Shown here one piece after another: positions 44,779-52,904 of a stretch of DNA of 64,000 bases. The translations under genes and the position numbers were made by a program. The stretch is from CALMNV01 sp035688975. GTDB taxonomy: Bacteria > Actinomycetota > Actinomycetes > Actinomycetales > Dermatophilaceae. A model generated the notes under the pieces. The model had not been told where the DNA came from. It saw only the letters and a list, made by a program, of their open reading frames with translations, and did not search any database. The stretch is from contig NZ_DASSMH010000014.1 of the NCBI RefSeq assembly GCF_035688975.1, positions 1 to 64,000 on the forward strand. The letters are read 5' to 3'. The number at the start of each line of letters is the position of its first letter. The first letter of the stretch is position 1.

Positions 44779-46119
44779 ATGGCAACCCACGCGTACTGGT
44801 GCGAGAGCGCGTGGCTGACGGGAGGCCTCGCCCGGCGGGTGCGGATCGTCGTCGAGGGCCGCACCATCCGACGGCTGGAGACGGACGCCGACCCCGAGCC
44901 CGACGACGTCCGCCTCCACGGGGTCACCTTGCCCGGCATGGCGAACACGCACAGCCACGCCTTCCACCGGGCGCTGCGCGGACGGGTCAACGGCAGCGGC
45001 GGCAACTTCTGGAGCTGGCGCGAGCAGATGTATGCCGTGGCCGCCGAGCTCAACCCGGACCGGTACTTCATGCTCGCCCGGGCGGTCTTCGCCGAGATGG
45101 TCCTCGCCGGCATCACCCTCGTCGGCGAGTTCCACTACGTCCACCACCGGCCGGGCGGCAAGCCGTTCGGCGACCCGAACGCGATGAGCCTGGCCGTGCG
45201 CCAGGCCGCCGAGGAGGCGGGGATCCGGCTCACCCTCCTCGACACGTGCTACCTCGAGGGGGGTCTCAGCGGGAGCGGGCACGTCGAGCTGCACCCCGGG
45301 CAGCGGCGCTTCAGCGACGGCACGGTCGATGCGTGGGCGGCCCGCATGTCGGCCCGCCGGCCCGAGACCGACCGGGTCCGGCTCGGCGCGGCGATCCACT
45401 CGGTCCGGGCGGTGCGCCGGGAGGACCTGCCCAAGGTGGTGGCCGCCGCGGCGGGGCTGCCGTTGCACGTGCACCTGTCCGAGCAGCACGGCGAGAACCT
45501 CGCCTGCCAGATGTTCTACGGCTGCACCCCCACGCAGCTGCTCGACGAGGCGGGGGCGCTCGGCGGCCACCTCACGGCGATCCACGCCACCCACGTCACG
45601 GACCACGACATCGAGCTGCTCGGCGGCACCGGCACGGGTGCCTGCTTCTGCCCGACCACGGAGCGGGACCTCGCCGACGGCATCGGGCCGGCCCGCGCGC
45701 TCTCCGACGCGGGCGCGACGCTCAGCCTCGGGTCCGACCAGCACGTCGTCATCGACCCCTTCGAGGAGCTGCGCGGCCTCGAGATGCACGAGCGGCTGGT
45801 CACCAACGAGCGGGACCGCTTCTCTCCGTCGGACCTCGTCCACGCCGCCACCTTCAACGGCTACCGTGCGCTCGGCTGGTCCGACGGCGGCCACCTGTCC
45901 AAGGGGGCGCTCGCGGACTTCGTCACCGTGCGGACCGACACCGTCACCACGGCCGGCTCGCGCCCGGAGCAGATCGTCTACTCCTGCGTCGCCTCCGACG
46001 TGTCCACCGTCGTCGTCGGTGGCGAGGTGGTCGTCTCGGAGGGACGGCACCGGATCGGCGACGTGGCCCGGCTGCTCGGCGCCTCCATCGAGCGGGTCCT
46101 CCCCGGCGCGACCCAGTGA
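44779..46119 (+). CDS. hutF: Formimidoylglutamate deiminase
   Basis: It deaminates N-formimidoyl-glutamate to N-formyl-glutamate. It is a zinc amidohydrolase of 446 residues. MANTHSHAFHRALRG carries the first metal histidines and FWSWREQMY is diagnostic of HutF. LPLHVHLSEQHGEN, IHATHVTDHD and LGSDQHVVIDPFEELRGLE complete the metal and catalytic site. It is divergent from the YbaK gene with a 23-base gap, so its promoter must overlap that gene or lie further upstream. It overlaps hutI by 4 bases. Confidence 0.95.
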   Translation: MATHAYWCESAWLTGGLARRVRIVVEGRTIRRLETDADPEPDDVRLHGVTLPGMANTHSHAFHRALRGRVNGSGGNFWSWREQMYAVAAELNPDRYFMLARAVFAEMVLAGITLVGEFHYVHHRPGGKPFGDPNAMSLAVRQAAEEAGIRLTLLDTCYLEGGLSGSGHVELHPGQRRFSDGTVDAWAARMSARRPETDRVRLGAAIHSVRAVRREDLPKVVAAAAGLPLHVHLSEQHGENLACQMFYGCTPTQLLDEAGALGGHLTAIHATHVTDHDIELLGGTGTGACFCPTTERDLADGIGPARALSDAGATLSLGSDQHVVIDPFEELRGLEMHERLVTNERDRFSPSDLVHAATFNGYRALGWSDGGHLSKGALADFVTVRTDTVTTAGSRPEQIVYSCVASDVSTVVVGGEVVVSEGRHRIGDVARLLGASIERVLPGATQ

Positions 46120-47315
46120 GCCGCAGCACCCTCGTCACCGGCATCGCGGAGCTCACGACCAACGACCCCGAGACCGGGGAGCGGCACCGCGACCCGGGCG
46201 ACCGGCTGCTCGGCACCGTGCGGGACGCGGCGCTCGTCGTGCGCGGGGGCGTCCTGGAGTGGGTCGGCGCGGGGGCGCACGCGCCGGACGCCGATGCCCG
46301 AGTCGACCTGGGCGGCCGGGCGGTGATCCCGGGCTTCGTCGACTCGCACACGCATCTGGTCTTCGCGGGCGACCGGGGGGCGGAGTTCGCGGCCCGGATG
46401 ACCGGGGTCCCCTACGACGGCGGCGGCATCCGGGCGTCGGTGGCCGCGACGCGGGCCACGCCTGACGACGAGCTGCGGGCGCTCGTCGCGCGCCGCATGG
46501 GCGAGATGCGGGCGCAGGGCACGACGACCGTCGAGATCAAGACCGGCTACGGCCTCACCGTCGCGGAGGAGCTGCGGGCCCTGCGCATCGCGCGCGAGGT
46601 CACCCCGCACACGACCCTCCTCGGCGCCCACGTCGTGCCGCCGGAGTATGCCGCCGACCGCGCCGCCTACGTCGACCTCGTCACCGGGCCGATGCTCGCG
46701 GCCGTGGTCGAGGCGGGTGGCCCGGCGCTCGCGGCATACGTGGACGTCTTCTGCGAGCCGGGCAGCCCGCACGCCTTCGACGGGGACGAGGCACGCGCCG
46801 TGCTCGAGGCGGGGCGGCGCGCCGGCCTGGGCCTGCGGGTGCACGGCAACCAGCTCGGGCCCGGCCCCGGCGTGCGGCTCGCGTGCGAGCTCGGGGCGGC
46901 GAGCGTCGACCACTGCACCCATCTCGACGACGCCGACGTCGAGGCCCTCACCGCCGCCCGCGGGACCACCGTGGCGACCCTGCTGCCGGGAGTCGAGTTC
47001 TCGACCCGCTCGGCGTACCCCGATGCGCGCCGGCTCCTCGACGCCGGTGTCGACGTCGCGCTCGCCACGGACTGCAACCCGGGCACCTGCTACTCGTCCT
47101 CGATGCCCTTCGTCATCGCGCTCGCCGTCCGTGAGCTGCGGATGTCCCCGGCCGAGGCACTGCATGCCGCGACCGCCGTCGCGGCACGGTCCCTCGGCCT
47201 CGACCGGCGGGTCGCGGTGGGCCGGCCCGCCGAGCTCGCGGTGCTCGACGCGCCGAGCCACCTGCACCTGGCCTACCGGCCCGGCGTGCCCATCGCGCGC
47301 ACGCTCGACCTGTGA
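46116..47315 (+). CDS. hutI: Imidazolonepropionase
   Basis: It hydrolyses 4-imidazolone-5-propionate to N-formimidoyl-glutamate, the third step of the pathway. It has 399 residues. Metal ligands lie in VDSHTHLVFAGDR and further His/Asp in VHGNQLG, SVDHCTHL and LATDCNPGTCYSSSM. MTGVPYDGGGIRASVAATR and TTVEIKTGYGL are typical HutI segments. The GTG start at 46116 overlaps the hutF stop (GTGA), so hutF and hutI are coupled. Confidence 0.95.
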   Translation: MSRSTLVTGIAELTTNDPETGERHRDPGDRLLGTVRDAALVVRGGVLEWVGAGAHAPDADARVDLGGRAVIPGFVDSHTHLVFAGDRGAEFAARMTGVPYDGGGIRASVAATRATPDDELRALVARRMGEMRAQGTTTVEIKTGYGLTVAEELRALRIAREVTPHTTLLGAHVVPPEYAADRAAYVDLVTGPMLAAVVEAGGPALAAYVDVFCEPGSPHAFDGDEARAVLEAGRRAGLGLRVHGNQLGPGPGVRLACELGAASVDHCTHLDDADVEALTAARGTTVATLLPGVEFSTRSAYPDARRLLDAGVDVALATDCNPGTCYSSSMPFVIALAVRELRMSPAEALHAATAVAARSLGLDRRVAVGRPAELAVLDAPSHLHLAYRPGVPIARTLDL

Positions 47316-47330
47316 GGCGGAGCCGGGTGG

Positions 47331-47843
47331 TCAGACCGGGCGCACGTGCGCCTCGGCTCCCATCCGGGACCCGATGTCGCCCTCCGCCGTGGCGACGAGC
47401 TTGTCCGCGAGGTGGCGCAGGGCGCGGGCCACGGCGACCTCGTCGCCGATCTGCGGCGCCGGGTCGTCGTGCGCGGACCGGTGGCTCGAGCCGCGCGCCG
47501 ACAGGTGCTGCGGGGAGTCGGAGATGAGCACGACGTTGGCGCTCGTGTCGTCGCCCGACTCGAAGATCGAGATCCGCACCTGCCACTCCCGCACGTGGCC
47601 CGCGGCCGGCGCCGGCGACGGGGCGGGGGGCGCCGGCGTCGCCGCCTGCGCGTCGGGCCCGGCCCCGATCCGCAGCACCGCACCTGGCCCCGGGTAGATG
47701 AGCCCGGTGTGGCCGCTCGACCATCGCACGAGGTAGGGCGGGGAACCCTCGGCCCCACGCACCTCGAGGATCTCGCCGTCGCGGGTGGGTTCGTCGATGT
47801 GTTCCGCCGCCAGGATGATCCGGTCTCCGACCTGTGCTCGCAT
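47331..47843 (-). CDS. DUF1918-DUF1876 fusion protein
   Basis: This is a 170-residue protein of two actinobacterial domains. Residues 1-57 are DUF1918 (VGDRIILAAEH, RDGEILEVRGAEGSPPYLVRW, GHTGLIYPGPGA). A Pro/Ala linker follows. Residues about 85-165 resemble DUF1876 (WQVRISIFESGDDTSANVVL, ... VAVARALRHLADKLV). DUF1876 includes Mycobacterium tuberculosis Rv1738, a hypoxia-induced protein. A DosR-like box lies 125-140 bases upstream, and devRS is nearby. A ribosome- or nucleic-acid-related dormancy role is inferred. Confidence 0.85.
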   Translation of the reverse strand: MRAQVGDRIILAAEHIDEPTRDGEILEVRGAEGSPPYLVRWSSGHTGLIYPGPGAVLRIGAGPDAQAATPAPPAPSPAPAAGHVREWQVRISIFESGDDTSANVVLISDSPQHLSARGSSHRSAHDDPAPQIGDEVAVARALRHLADKLVATAEGDIGSRMGAEAHVRPV

Positions 47844-47966
47844 GGTGCACCTCCGTGGTGTGTCGGCCCGCACGTGCCGCACCCACCGGGAGCCTCGATC
47901 CGGCCCCCTTGCCACGGCAGCCGCGGGAATGCGCCTCAGCACACCACCTGGGCCGCGCGCCCGGCA

Positions 47967-47983
47967 GGGCCAAAGGTCCCGAA
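47967..47983 (-). promoter_or_regulatory. DosR/DevR-like box
   Basis: On the minus strand this reads TTCGGGACCTTTGGCCC, closely fitting the left half and centre of the DosR palindrome. It lies between the divergent DUF1918-DUF1876 and alcohol-dehydrogenase genes. It shares TCGGGACCTTTGGC with the site at 13948. Confidence 0.6.
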
Positions 47984-48024
47984 CCCTACGTCACTGTTGC
48001 AGAAAGTGGAGCAGTGACGTAGGG
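47984..48024. promoter_or_regulatory. 13-base inverted repeat beside the DosR-like box
   Basis: CCCTACGTCACTG (47984-47996) and its exact inverse (48012-48024) flank a 15-base loop, directly next to the DosR-like box. It is 58-100 bases before the dehydrogenase start. It could be an operator for a second regulator or an RNA hairpin; there is no T-tract. Confidence 0.6.
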
Positions 48025-48082
48025 AGCGGCAGGCTGTACCCCGGGGGCTCGGCGAGGAAGCGGCGAGGGAAGGGAGATCCTC

Positions 48083-49123
48083 ATGATGGGGAGGCAGCCG
48101 CCGATGCGGGCCTGGGCCATTACGACGCCCGGGCCGATCCGGACCCGGCCGCTGCGGCTCGTCGAGCTGCCGGTGCCCGAGCCGGGACCCCACGAGGTGC
48201 TCGTGCGAGTGCGCGCGTGCGGCGTGTGCCGCACGGACCTGCACGTCGCCGAAGGCGACCTGCCGGCGCACCGGAGTCCGGTCGTCCCGGGTCACGAGGT
48301 CGTGGGGGAGGTCGCCCTCCTCGGGCCGCAGGCCGCCCGGTTCTCGGTCGGGGACCGGGTCGGGATCGCGTGGCTGCGCAGCGCGTGCGGCTCCTGCCGG
48401 TGGTGCCGGACGGGCCGGGAGAACCTCTGCCCCGCGTCGCGCTACACCGGGTGGGACGCCGACGGCGGCTATGCCGAGTATGCCGTCGTGCCGGAGGCCT
48501 TCGCCTACCGGGTGCCCGCCTCCTTCGCCGACGAGCAGGCCGCGCCGCTGCTCTGCGCCGGCATCATCGGCTACCGGTCCCTGCGCCGCGCCGCGCTTCC
48601 TCCGGGCGGCCGGCTCGGCATCTACGGCTTCGGCGCCAGCGCGCACCTGACGGCCCAGGTGGCACTGGCCCAGGGGGCGGAGGTCCACGTGCTCACCCGC
48701 GGGCACGGTGCCCAGTCCCTCGCGGCGGCGCTCGGGGCGGCGTCCGTGGGCGGGCCGCACGACGCGCCGCCGGTGCAACTCGACTCCGCGATCGTCTTCG
48801 CCCCCGCCGGGGACCTCGTGCCCCTCGCGCTCGAGGCGCTGGGTCCAGGCGGGACGCTCGCCCTGGCCGGCATCTCGATGAGCGGCATCCCGGCCCTGGA
48901 CTACGAGCGCCACCTGTTCCGTGAGCGGTCCGTCCGCAGCGTGACGAGCAACACCCGACGGGACGGCGAGGAGTTCCTCGTGCTGGCCGAGCGGCTGAGG
49001 CTGCAGGTCACCACGACGCCGGTGCGCTTCGACGAGGCGGACCGGGCGCTCGCGGACCTCGCCGCAGGCCGGGTCACCGGCGCGGCCGTCGTCGTGGGGC
49101 CGTGGGCGGCCGGCTCGGGTTGA
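48083..49123 (+). CDS. Zinc-dependent alcohol dehydrogenase
   Basis: This is an AdhP/AdhA-like medium-chain dehydrogenase of 346 residues. The catalytic zinc site reads ACGVCRTDLHVAEGDLP and PGHEVVGEV; the structural zinc cluster is ACGSCRWCRTGRENLCP; YTGWDADGGYAEYAVV follows. The cofactor motif GIYGFGASAHLTAQVALA is slightly altered from GxGxxG. It may regenerate NAD+ when oxygen is low, in keeping with the nearby DosR-like box and devRS. Start at the ATG at 48083 or the next Met. Confidence 0.9.
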   Translation: MMGRQPPMRAWAITTPGPIRTRPLRLVELPVPEPGPHEVLVRVRACGVCRTDLHVAEGDLPAHRSPVVPGHEVVGEVALLGPQAARFSVGDRVGIAWLRSACGSCRWCRTGRENLCPASRYTGWDADGGYAEYAVVPEAFAYRVPASFADEQAAPLLCAGIIGYRSLRRAALPPGGRLGIYGFGASAHLTAQVALAQGAEVHVLTRGHGAQSLAAALGAASVGGPHDAPPVQLDSAIVFAPAGDLVPLALEALGPGGTLALAGISMSGIPALDYERHLFRERSVRSVTSNTRRDGEEFLVLAERLRLQVTTTPVRFDEADRALADLAAGRVTGAAVVVGPWAAGSG

Positions 49124-49167
49124 GCCATCCTGCGGTGCCGTCCCGCCGCCCGACCTACGATCGAGGC

Positions 49168-50925
49168 ATGGATCGCGGGCTGCTGGACGACGCGTCGAGC
49201 CACGCCCGGGCCGACGCCCTCGACCTCACTGACCTGCTCACGGAGATCGCGGCCCGCGGCGACGCGGCGCACCAGACCCGTGAGCAGCTGGGCAGCCTGC
49301 TCGACGCCGTCCTCCCGGTGCGTGCCGAGCCCCAGCTCCCGGAGGTGCTCGGCCGCATCGTCCGGTCGGCCTGCGAGCTCGTGCACGCGCGATACGGCGC
49401 GCTCGGGGTCCTCAGCCCGGACGGTCGGCAGCTCAGCCAGTTCGTCACCCACGGCATCTCGGACGAGGAGCGGCGCAGGATCGGCGAGCCGCCGCGCGGT
49501 CGCGGAGTGCTCGGTCTGCTGCTGCGGGACGCACGACCGCTGCGCCTGCACGACCTGCGCACGCATCCGGCCTCCTACGGGATGCCGCCGCACCACCCGG
49601 TGATGCGGTCCTTCCTCGGCGCCCCCATCCGCATCCGGGACGCGGTCTACGGCAACCTCTACCTCACGGAGAAGGAGGGGGGCGACGACTTCACCGCGCA
49701 GGACGAGTCGCTGCTCGGGGCGCTGGCCACGGTGGCCGGCGTGGCGATCGACAACGCCCGGCTCTACGACCGCAGCCGCACCCGGCAGCTGTGGGCGGCC
49801 GCCACGAGCGAGCTCGTGCAGTCGCTGCTCGAGGCCGAGGACGAGGACCTGCCGCTGGCGCTCCTGGCGGCGCGGGTGGGGGAGCTCACCGGCGCCGCGG
49901 TGGCCGCCGTGGCCCTCTGCGACGACGCCGGCTCCCTGGTCCTGCGGGCGGTGAGCTTCGGCGACCGGGCGGTCGAGGACCCGTCCGGGGTGCTGCTCAC
50001 CGGCCCTGGCTGGGAGGAGCTGCTCGACGCCCGGCAGCCGGTGCTCCACGTGCCGGGTGGGCCGCCCGACCCGCGGGCCCAGCCCGCCGAGGAGGCCCGC
50101 TCCCTGTGCGGCCTGGACCCCGACGGGTCCACGGCGTTCGTCCCCCTGGCCGCCGGCCGGGGGCGGGTCGGGCTGCTGCTCACGGCCTGGGCGGATGCCG
50201 AGGAGGCGGGGCCGACCGACGCCATGCCCCAGGTCGCCCCGTTCGCCCTGCAGGCCGGGGCGGCCCTGCTCGCGGCTCGCGCCCAGCGGGACCGGGCGCG
50301 CGTCGCCCTGCTCGAGGACCGCGACCGGATCGCCCGCGACATGCACGACAACGTCGTCCAGCGGCTCTTCGCCACCGGGCTCTCGCTCCAGTCCGCGGTC
50401 CCGCTGGCCCGGCACCCCGTCGTGCGCGAACGACTGGGCGACGCCGTCGACGAGCTCGACGCGGCCATCCGCGAGATTCGCGAGGCGATCTTCGGCCTGC
50501 ACACGGTCGACCCGGACCTCGGCGTGCTCGTGGTGCTCGACCGCATCATCGAGACGTATGCCGGGAGCCTGGGCTTCACCCCTGAGCTCGTCGTCGAGGG
50601 CCGGCTCGGCACGCTGGGCGAGTCGCTGCGTGCCGACGCGGTCGCCGTCGTGCGTGAGGGGCTGGCCAACGTCGCCCGGCACGCCGCCGCGTCCGCGGTG
50701 CGCGTGACCCTGTCCACGGCGCATGGCCTCGACATCACCGTGGTCGACAACGGAGTCGGCACGTCGCCGGACGCGGCGCGGAGCGGGCTGGTCAACCTGC
50801 GCAAGCGGGCGCTGGCACGCGGTGGCAGCCTGAGCCTGCGCCCTGCCGAGGGCGGCGGGACCCTGCTGTCCTGGCACGTGCCGCCGGCGCCCGGACCGAC
50901 CCGACCGAACCGAGCAAGGAGCTGA
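49168..50925 (+). CDS. devS: GAF-domain sensor histidine kinase, DevS/DosS-like
   Basis: This cytoplasmic sensor kinase has 585 residues. Two GAF domains are visible: the first ends HPASYGMPPHHPVMRSFLGAPIRIRD ... GNLYLTEKEG, which is the heme-binding GAF region in DosS, and the second spans about 210-370. The HisKA_3 motif is RDRIARDMHDNVVQRLFATGL. The C-terminal ATPase domain is compact (REGLANVARHA, VVDNGVG, GLVNLRKRA). The His in the PHHP segment is a candidate heme ligand by homology. It lies 8 bases before devR and likely senses oxygen, NO or redox state. Confidence 0.9.
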   Translation: MDRGLLDDASSHARADALDLTDLLTEIAARGDAAHQTREQLGSLLDAVLPVRAEPQLPEVLGRIVRSACELVHARYGALGVLSPDGRQLSQFVTHGISDEERRRIGEPPRGRGVLGLLLRDARPLRLHDLRTHPASYGMPPHHPVMRSFLGAPIRIRDAVYGNLYLTEKEGGDDFTAQDESLLGALATVAGVAIDNARLYDRSRTRQLWAAATSELVQSLLEAEDEDLPLALLAARVGELTGAAVAAVALCDDAGSLVLRAVSFGDRAVEDPSGVLLTGPGWEELLDARQPVLHVPGGPPDPRAQPAEEARSLCGLDPDGSTAFVPLAAGRGRVGLLLTAWADAEEAGPTDAMPQVAPFALQAGAALLAARAQRDRARVALLEDRDRIARDMHDNVVQRLFATGLSLQSAVPLARHPVVRERLGDAVDELDAAIREIREAIFGLHTVDPDLGVLVVLDRIIETYAGSLGFTPELVVEGRLGTLGESLRADAVAVVREGLANVARHAAASAVRVTLSTAHGLDITVVDNGVGTSPDAARSGLVNLRKRALARGGSLSLRPAEGGGTLLSWHVPPAPGPTRPNRARS

Positions 50926-50932
50926 CGACGAG

Positions 50933-51580
50933 ATGACGACCACGGTGTTCCTGCTCGACGACCACGAGGTCGTCCGGCGCGGCCTGCGCGACCTCCTCGA
51001 CGGCACGGACGACCTCGTGGTCATCGGGGAGTCCGGATCGGCGCAGGAGGCGGCGCGACGTGTCCCGGCGTTGCGCCCCGACGTCGCGGTGCTCGACGCG
51101 CGGCTGCCCGACGGCTCCGGCATCGACGCCTGCAGGGAGATCCGGGCCGTCGATCCCGGCATCCGGGGCCTCATCCTCACGTCCTACGACGACGAGCGGG
51201 CCCTCGTGGCGGCCGTGCTGGCCGGGGCCTCGGGATACCTGCTCAAGGACATCAAGGGCGAGGGCCTCGTCGCCGCCATCCGCCGGGTGGCGGCCGGCGA
51301 GGACCTGATGAACCACCCGCGCACCCGGGCGCTGCGGCAGCGATGGGCGGCCGAGGGCGACGACGACCCGCGGCTGCGCTCACTCACCCCGACCGAGCGG
51401 CGCATCCTGGACCTCGTCGCCGGGGGCCTCACGAACCGGCAGATCGGCTTGCAGCTCTCGCTCGCCGAGAAGACCGTGAAGAACTACGTGTCCTCGGTCC
51501 TGGCGAAGATGGGCCTCGAGCGACGCACCCAGGCGGCCGTGTATGCCGCCACCCACCCCCCACGACCCCGCGTGGACTGA
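50933..51580 (+). CDS. devR: DevR/DosR-like response regulator
   Basis: This NarL/LuxR-family regulator has 215 residues. The receiver domain has VFLLDDHEVVRRGLRDLL and the phospho-acceptor in VAVLDARLPDGSG (about Asp54); the conserved Lys is in GYLLKDIKG. The C-terminal LuxR helix-turn-helix reads LTPTERRILDLVAGGLTNRQIGLQLSLAEKTVKNYVSSVLAKMGLERRTQAA. This matches mycobacterial DosR in both length and arrangement. It presumably binds the DosR-like boxes at 13948 and 47967. Confidence 0.92.
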   Translation: MTTTVFLLDDHEVVRRGLRDLLDGTDDLVVIGESGSAQEAARRVPALRPDVAVLDARLPDGSGIDACREIRAVDPGIRGLILTSYDDERALVAAVLAGASGYLLKDIKGEGLVAAIRRVAAGEDLMNHPRTRALRQRWAAEGDDDPRLRSLTPTERRILDLVAGGLTNRQIGLQLSLAEKTVKNYVSSVLAKMGLERRTQAAVYAATHPPRPRVD

Positions 51581-51583
51581 CGG

Positions 51584-51928
51584 TCAGGGCTGCAGGGAGC
51601 GCTGCCGCAGGCGGGCAGCCTTCTTCTGCAGCTTCTTCTCGCGCCGGCTGAGCTTCGGCTCGGCGAGCGCCTTGGGCAGGTGTCCGGTCGACTCGACGTA
51701 GTAGTCGATCGCCTTGCGCTCGGCCGCCACCTTGACGGCGGCGATGACCATCGACGACAGCGCCGTGTAGATGACGAGGTCGCGCGTCTGGTCCTTGGCG
51801 TAGTTGGTCTTGAGGGGAACCGGGCGCCCCGTGACGATCGGCCACCCCTTGTCGACCAGGCTCGTGGCGGCCCTGCTGGCCACGAGCGTCGTGCCCGTGT
51901 TGAGTAGCTTCCACACGACTGCGCTCAC
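51584..51928 (-). CDS. DUF4235 membrane protein
   Basis: This is a 114-residue protein of the actinobacterial DUF4235 family. It begins VVWKLLNTGTTLVASRAATSLVDKGWPIVTGRPVP, followed by RDLVIYTALSSMVIAAVKVAAERKAIDYYVESTGHLP and a lysine-rich tail. Hydrophobic segments suggest membrane association. The GTG at 51928 has GGAGGAG upstream. It is convergent with devR (3-base gap). Function unknown. Confidence 0.82.
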   Translation of the reverse strand: MSAVVWKLLNTGTTLVASRAATSLVDKGWPIVTGRPVPLKTNYAKDQTRDLVIYTALSSMVIAAVKVAAERKAIDYYVESTGHLPKALAEPKLSRREKKLQKKAARLRQRSLQP

Positions 51929-52016
51929 GGCGCCCTCCTCCTCGGTCCGACTCGCTCTGCGGTGACTCTCGCACGGCCAGCGCGGTAAAGTCATACTCAC
52001 CAGTTAGCAGCGCACG

Positions 52017-52050
52017 CACCAAACTACAGAGCACACCAAACTACAGAGCA
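52017..52050. repeat. 17-base tandem repeat in the thiamine leader
   Basis: Two exact copies of CACCAAACTACAGAGCA lie side by side between the probable ykoE promoter region (51985-52010, A/T-rich) and the TPP aptamer. Such repeats in a leader can arise by slippage; a role is not evident. Confidence 0.8.
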
Positions 52051-52063
52051 CACCCAACCACGA

Positions 52064-52147
52064 CAGGGGAGCGCCAGAGAGCGCTGAGAGTGCGGCACCG
52101 CCGCAGACCCTCGAACCTGCTCCGGCTAGCACCGGCGAAGGGAGTCG
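52064..52147 (+). ncRNA. TPP riboswitch (THI element)
   Basis: The aptamer has the conserved blocks in order: GGGGAGC, GCTGAGAG, GACCCTCGAACCTG, CCGG-CTAG-CACCGGCGAAGGGAG. These are the pyrimidine- and pyrophosphate-binding cores of the THI element. It precedes the ykoE-ykoDC importer genes by about 90 bases and should lower their expression when TPP is plentiful. Confidence 0.96.
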
Positions 52148-52161
52148 GGACCATCTCAGGA

Positions 52162-52192
52162 CGCTGGCGGCATACGTCGTATGCCGCCAGCG
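52162..52192 (+). terminator. Perfect 15-base hairpin, riboswitch expression platform
   Basis: Arms 52162-52176 and 52178-52192 are exact inverse repeats around a single T. Each arm contains one octamer copy (CGGCATAC at 52168, GTATGCCG at 52179), placed head to head. There is no T-tract, so it may stop transcription without one or act on translation. It is probably the platform controlled by the TPP aptamer. Confidence 0.65.
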
Positions 52193-52235
52193 CCTTCCCC
52201 GAGGTATCCGCCACCAGGAACCCGGGAGCACCACC

Positions 52236-52904
52236 ATGAACGACCACACCCCCGCGGCCGCCCCACGCGCCGCCACCCGCCCGTCCGCCTCGCCACGCTC
52301 CATCCGAGCGAGCGGCCGTCTCACGCACTGGCGCACCATCGACCTGCTCACCTGCGCCTTCCTCGGGGTCGCCTTCGGGGTGGCCTACTGGGGCTGGGGA
52401 CTGGCCTACGCGGCGCCCTCGAACGCCGTCTCGGTCGGCTTCCCGCCGCTCGGCGCCCTCTTCAACTGGCCCTGGGTGGTCGCCGGCATCGTCGGCGCGC
52501 TCGTCATCCGGCGGCCCGGCGCGGCCGTCTTCACCGAGCTGCTCGCCGCCGTCGTGTCGGCCCTCATCGGCACCCAGTGGGGCCTCACCACCCTCGTCAG
52601 CGGTCTCGCCGAGGGCCTCGGTGTCGAGCTCGGCTTCGCCGTCTTCGGCTACCAGGCCTTCCGCTGGGCGCCGCTGCTGCTCGGCGGCTTCCTCGGCGGC
52701 GCCTTCGAGGCGGTCTACGAGTGGTACTCCTACTGGACCGACTGGGACTTCGGCTACAAGCTGGCCTACCTGCTGCTCCTCGGCGGCTCCGTCGCGGTCT
52801 TCGGCTCGCTCCTGGCCGTCGGCCTCACGAGGCTGCTCGCCGCGGCGGGCGCCCTGGCCCCCTTCCCACCCGGGCAGGAGGCCCGGGAGCGGTCCGCTGT
52901 CTGA
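52236..52904 (+). CDS. ykoE: ECF transporter S component, YkoE-like (thiamine/HMP)
   Basis: This is the substrate-binding membrane component of an energy-coupling-factor importer, 222 residues. After a disordered N-terminus, helices begin TIDLLTCAFLGVAFGVAYWGWGLAY. The YkoE pattern GFPPLGALFNWPWVVAGIVGALVIRRPGAA and WGLTTLVSGLAEGLGVELGFA is clear. It lies under a TPP riboswitch, so thiamine or the hydroxymethylpyrimidine precursor is the likely cargo. It is followed by the fused ATPase/T-component gene with an 8-base overlap. Confidence 0.92.
   Translation: MNDHTPAAAPRAATRPSASPRSIRASGRLTHWRTIDLLTCAFLGVAFGVAYWGWGLAYAAPSNAVSVGFPPLGALFNWPWVVAGIVGALVIRRPGAAVFTELLAAVVSALIGTQWGLTTLVSGLAEGLGVELGFAVFGYQAFRWAPLLLGGFLGGAFEAVYEWYSYWTDWDFGYKLAYLLLLGGSVAVFGSLLAVGLTRLLAAAGALAPFPPGQEARERSAV

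Noticed and set aside
43395..46115. Long plus-strand frame upstream of and in frame with hutI
   Set aside because: It runs through hutU and hutF in another frame. The GTG at 46116 with a 4-base overlap marks the true hutI start.
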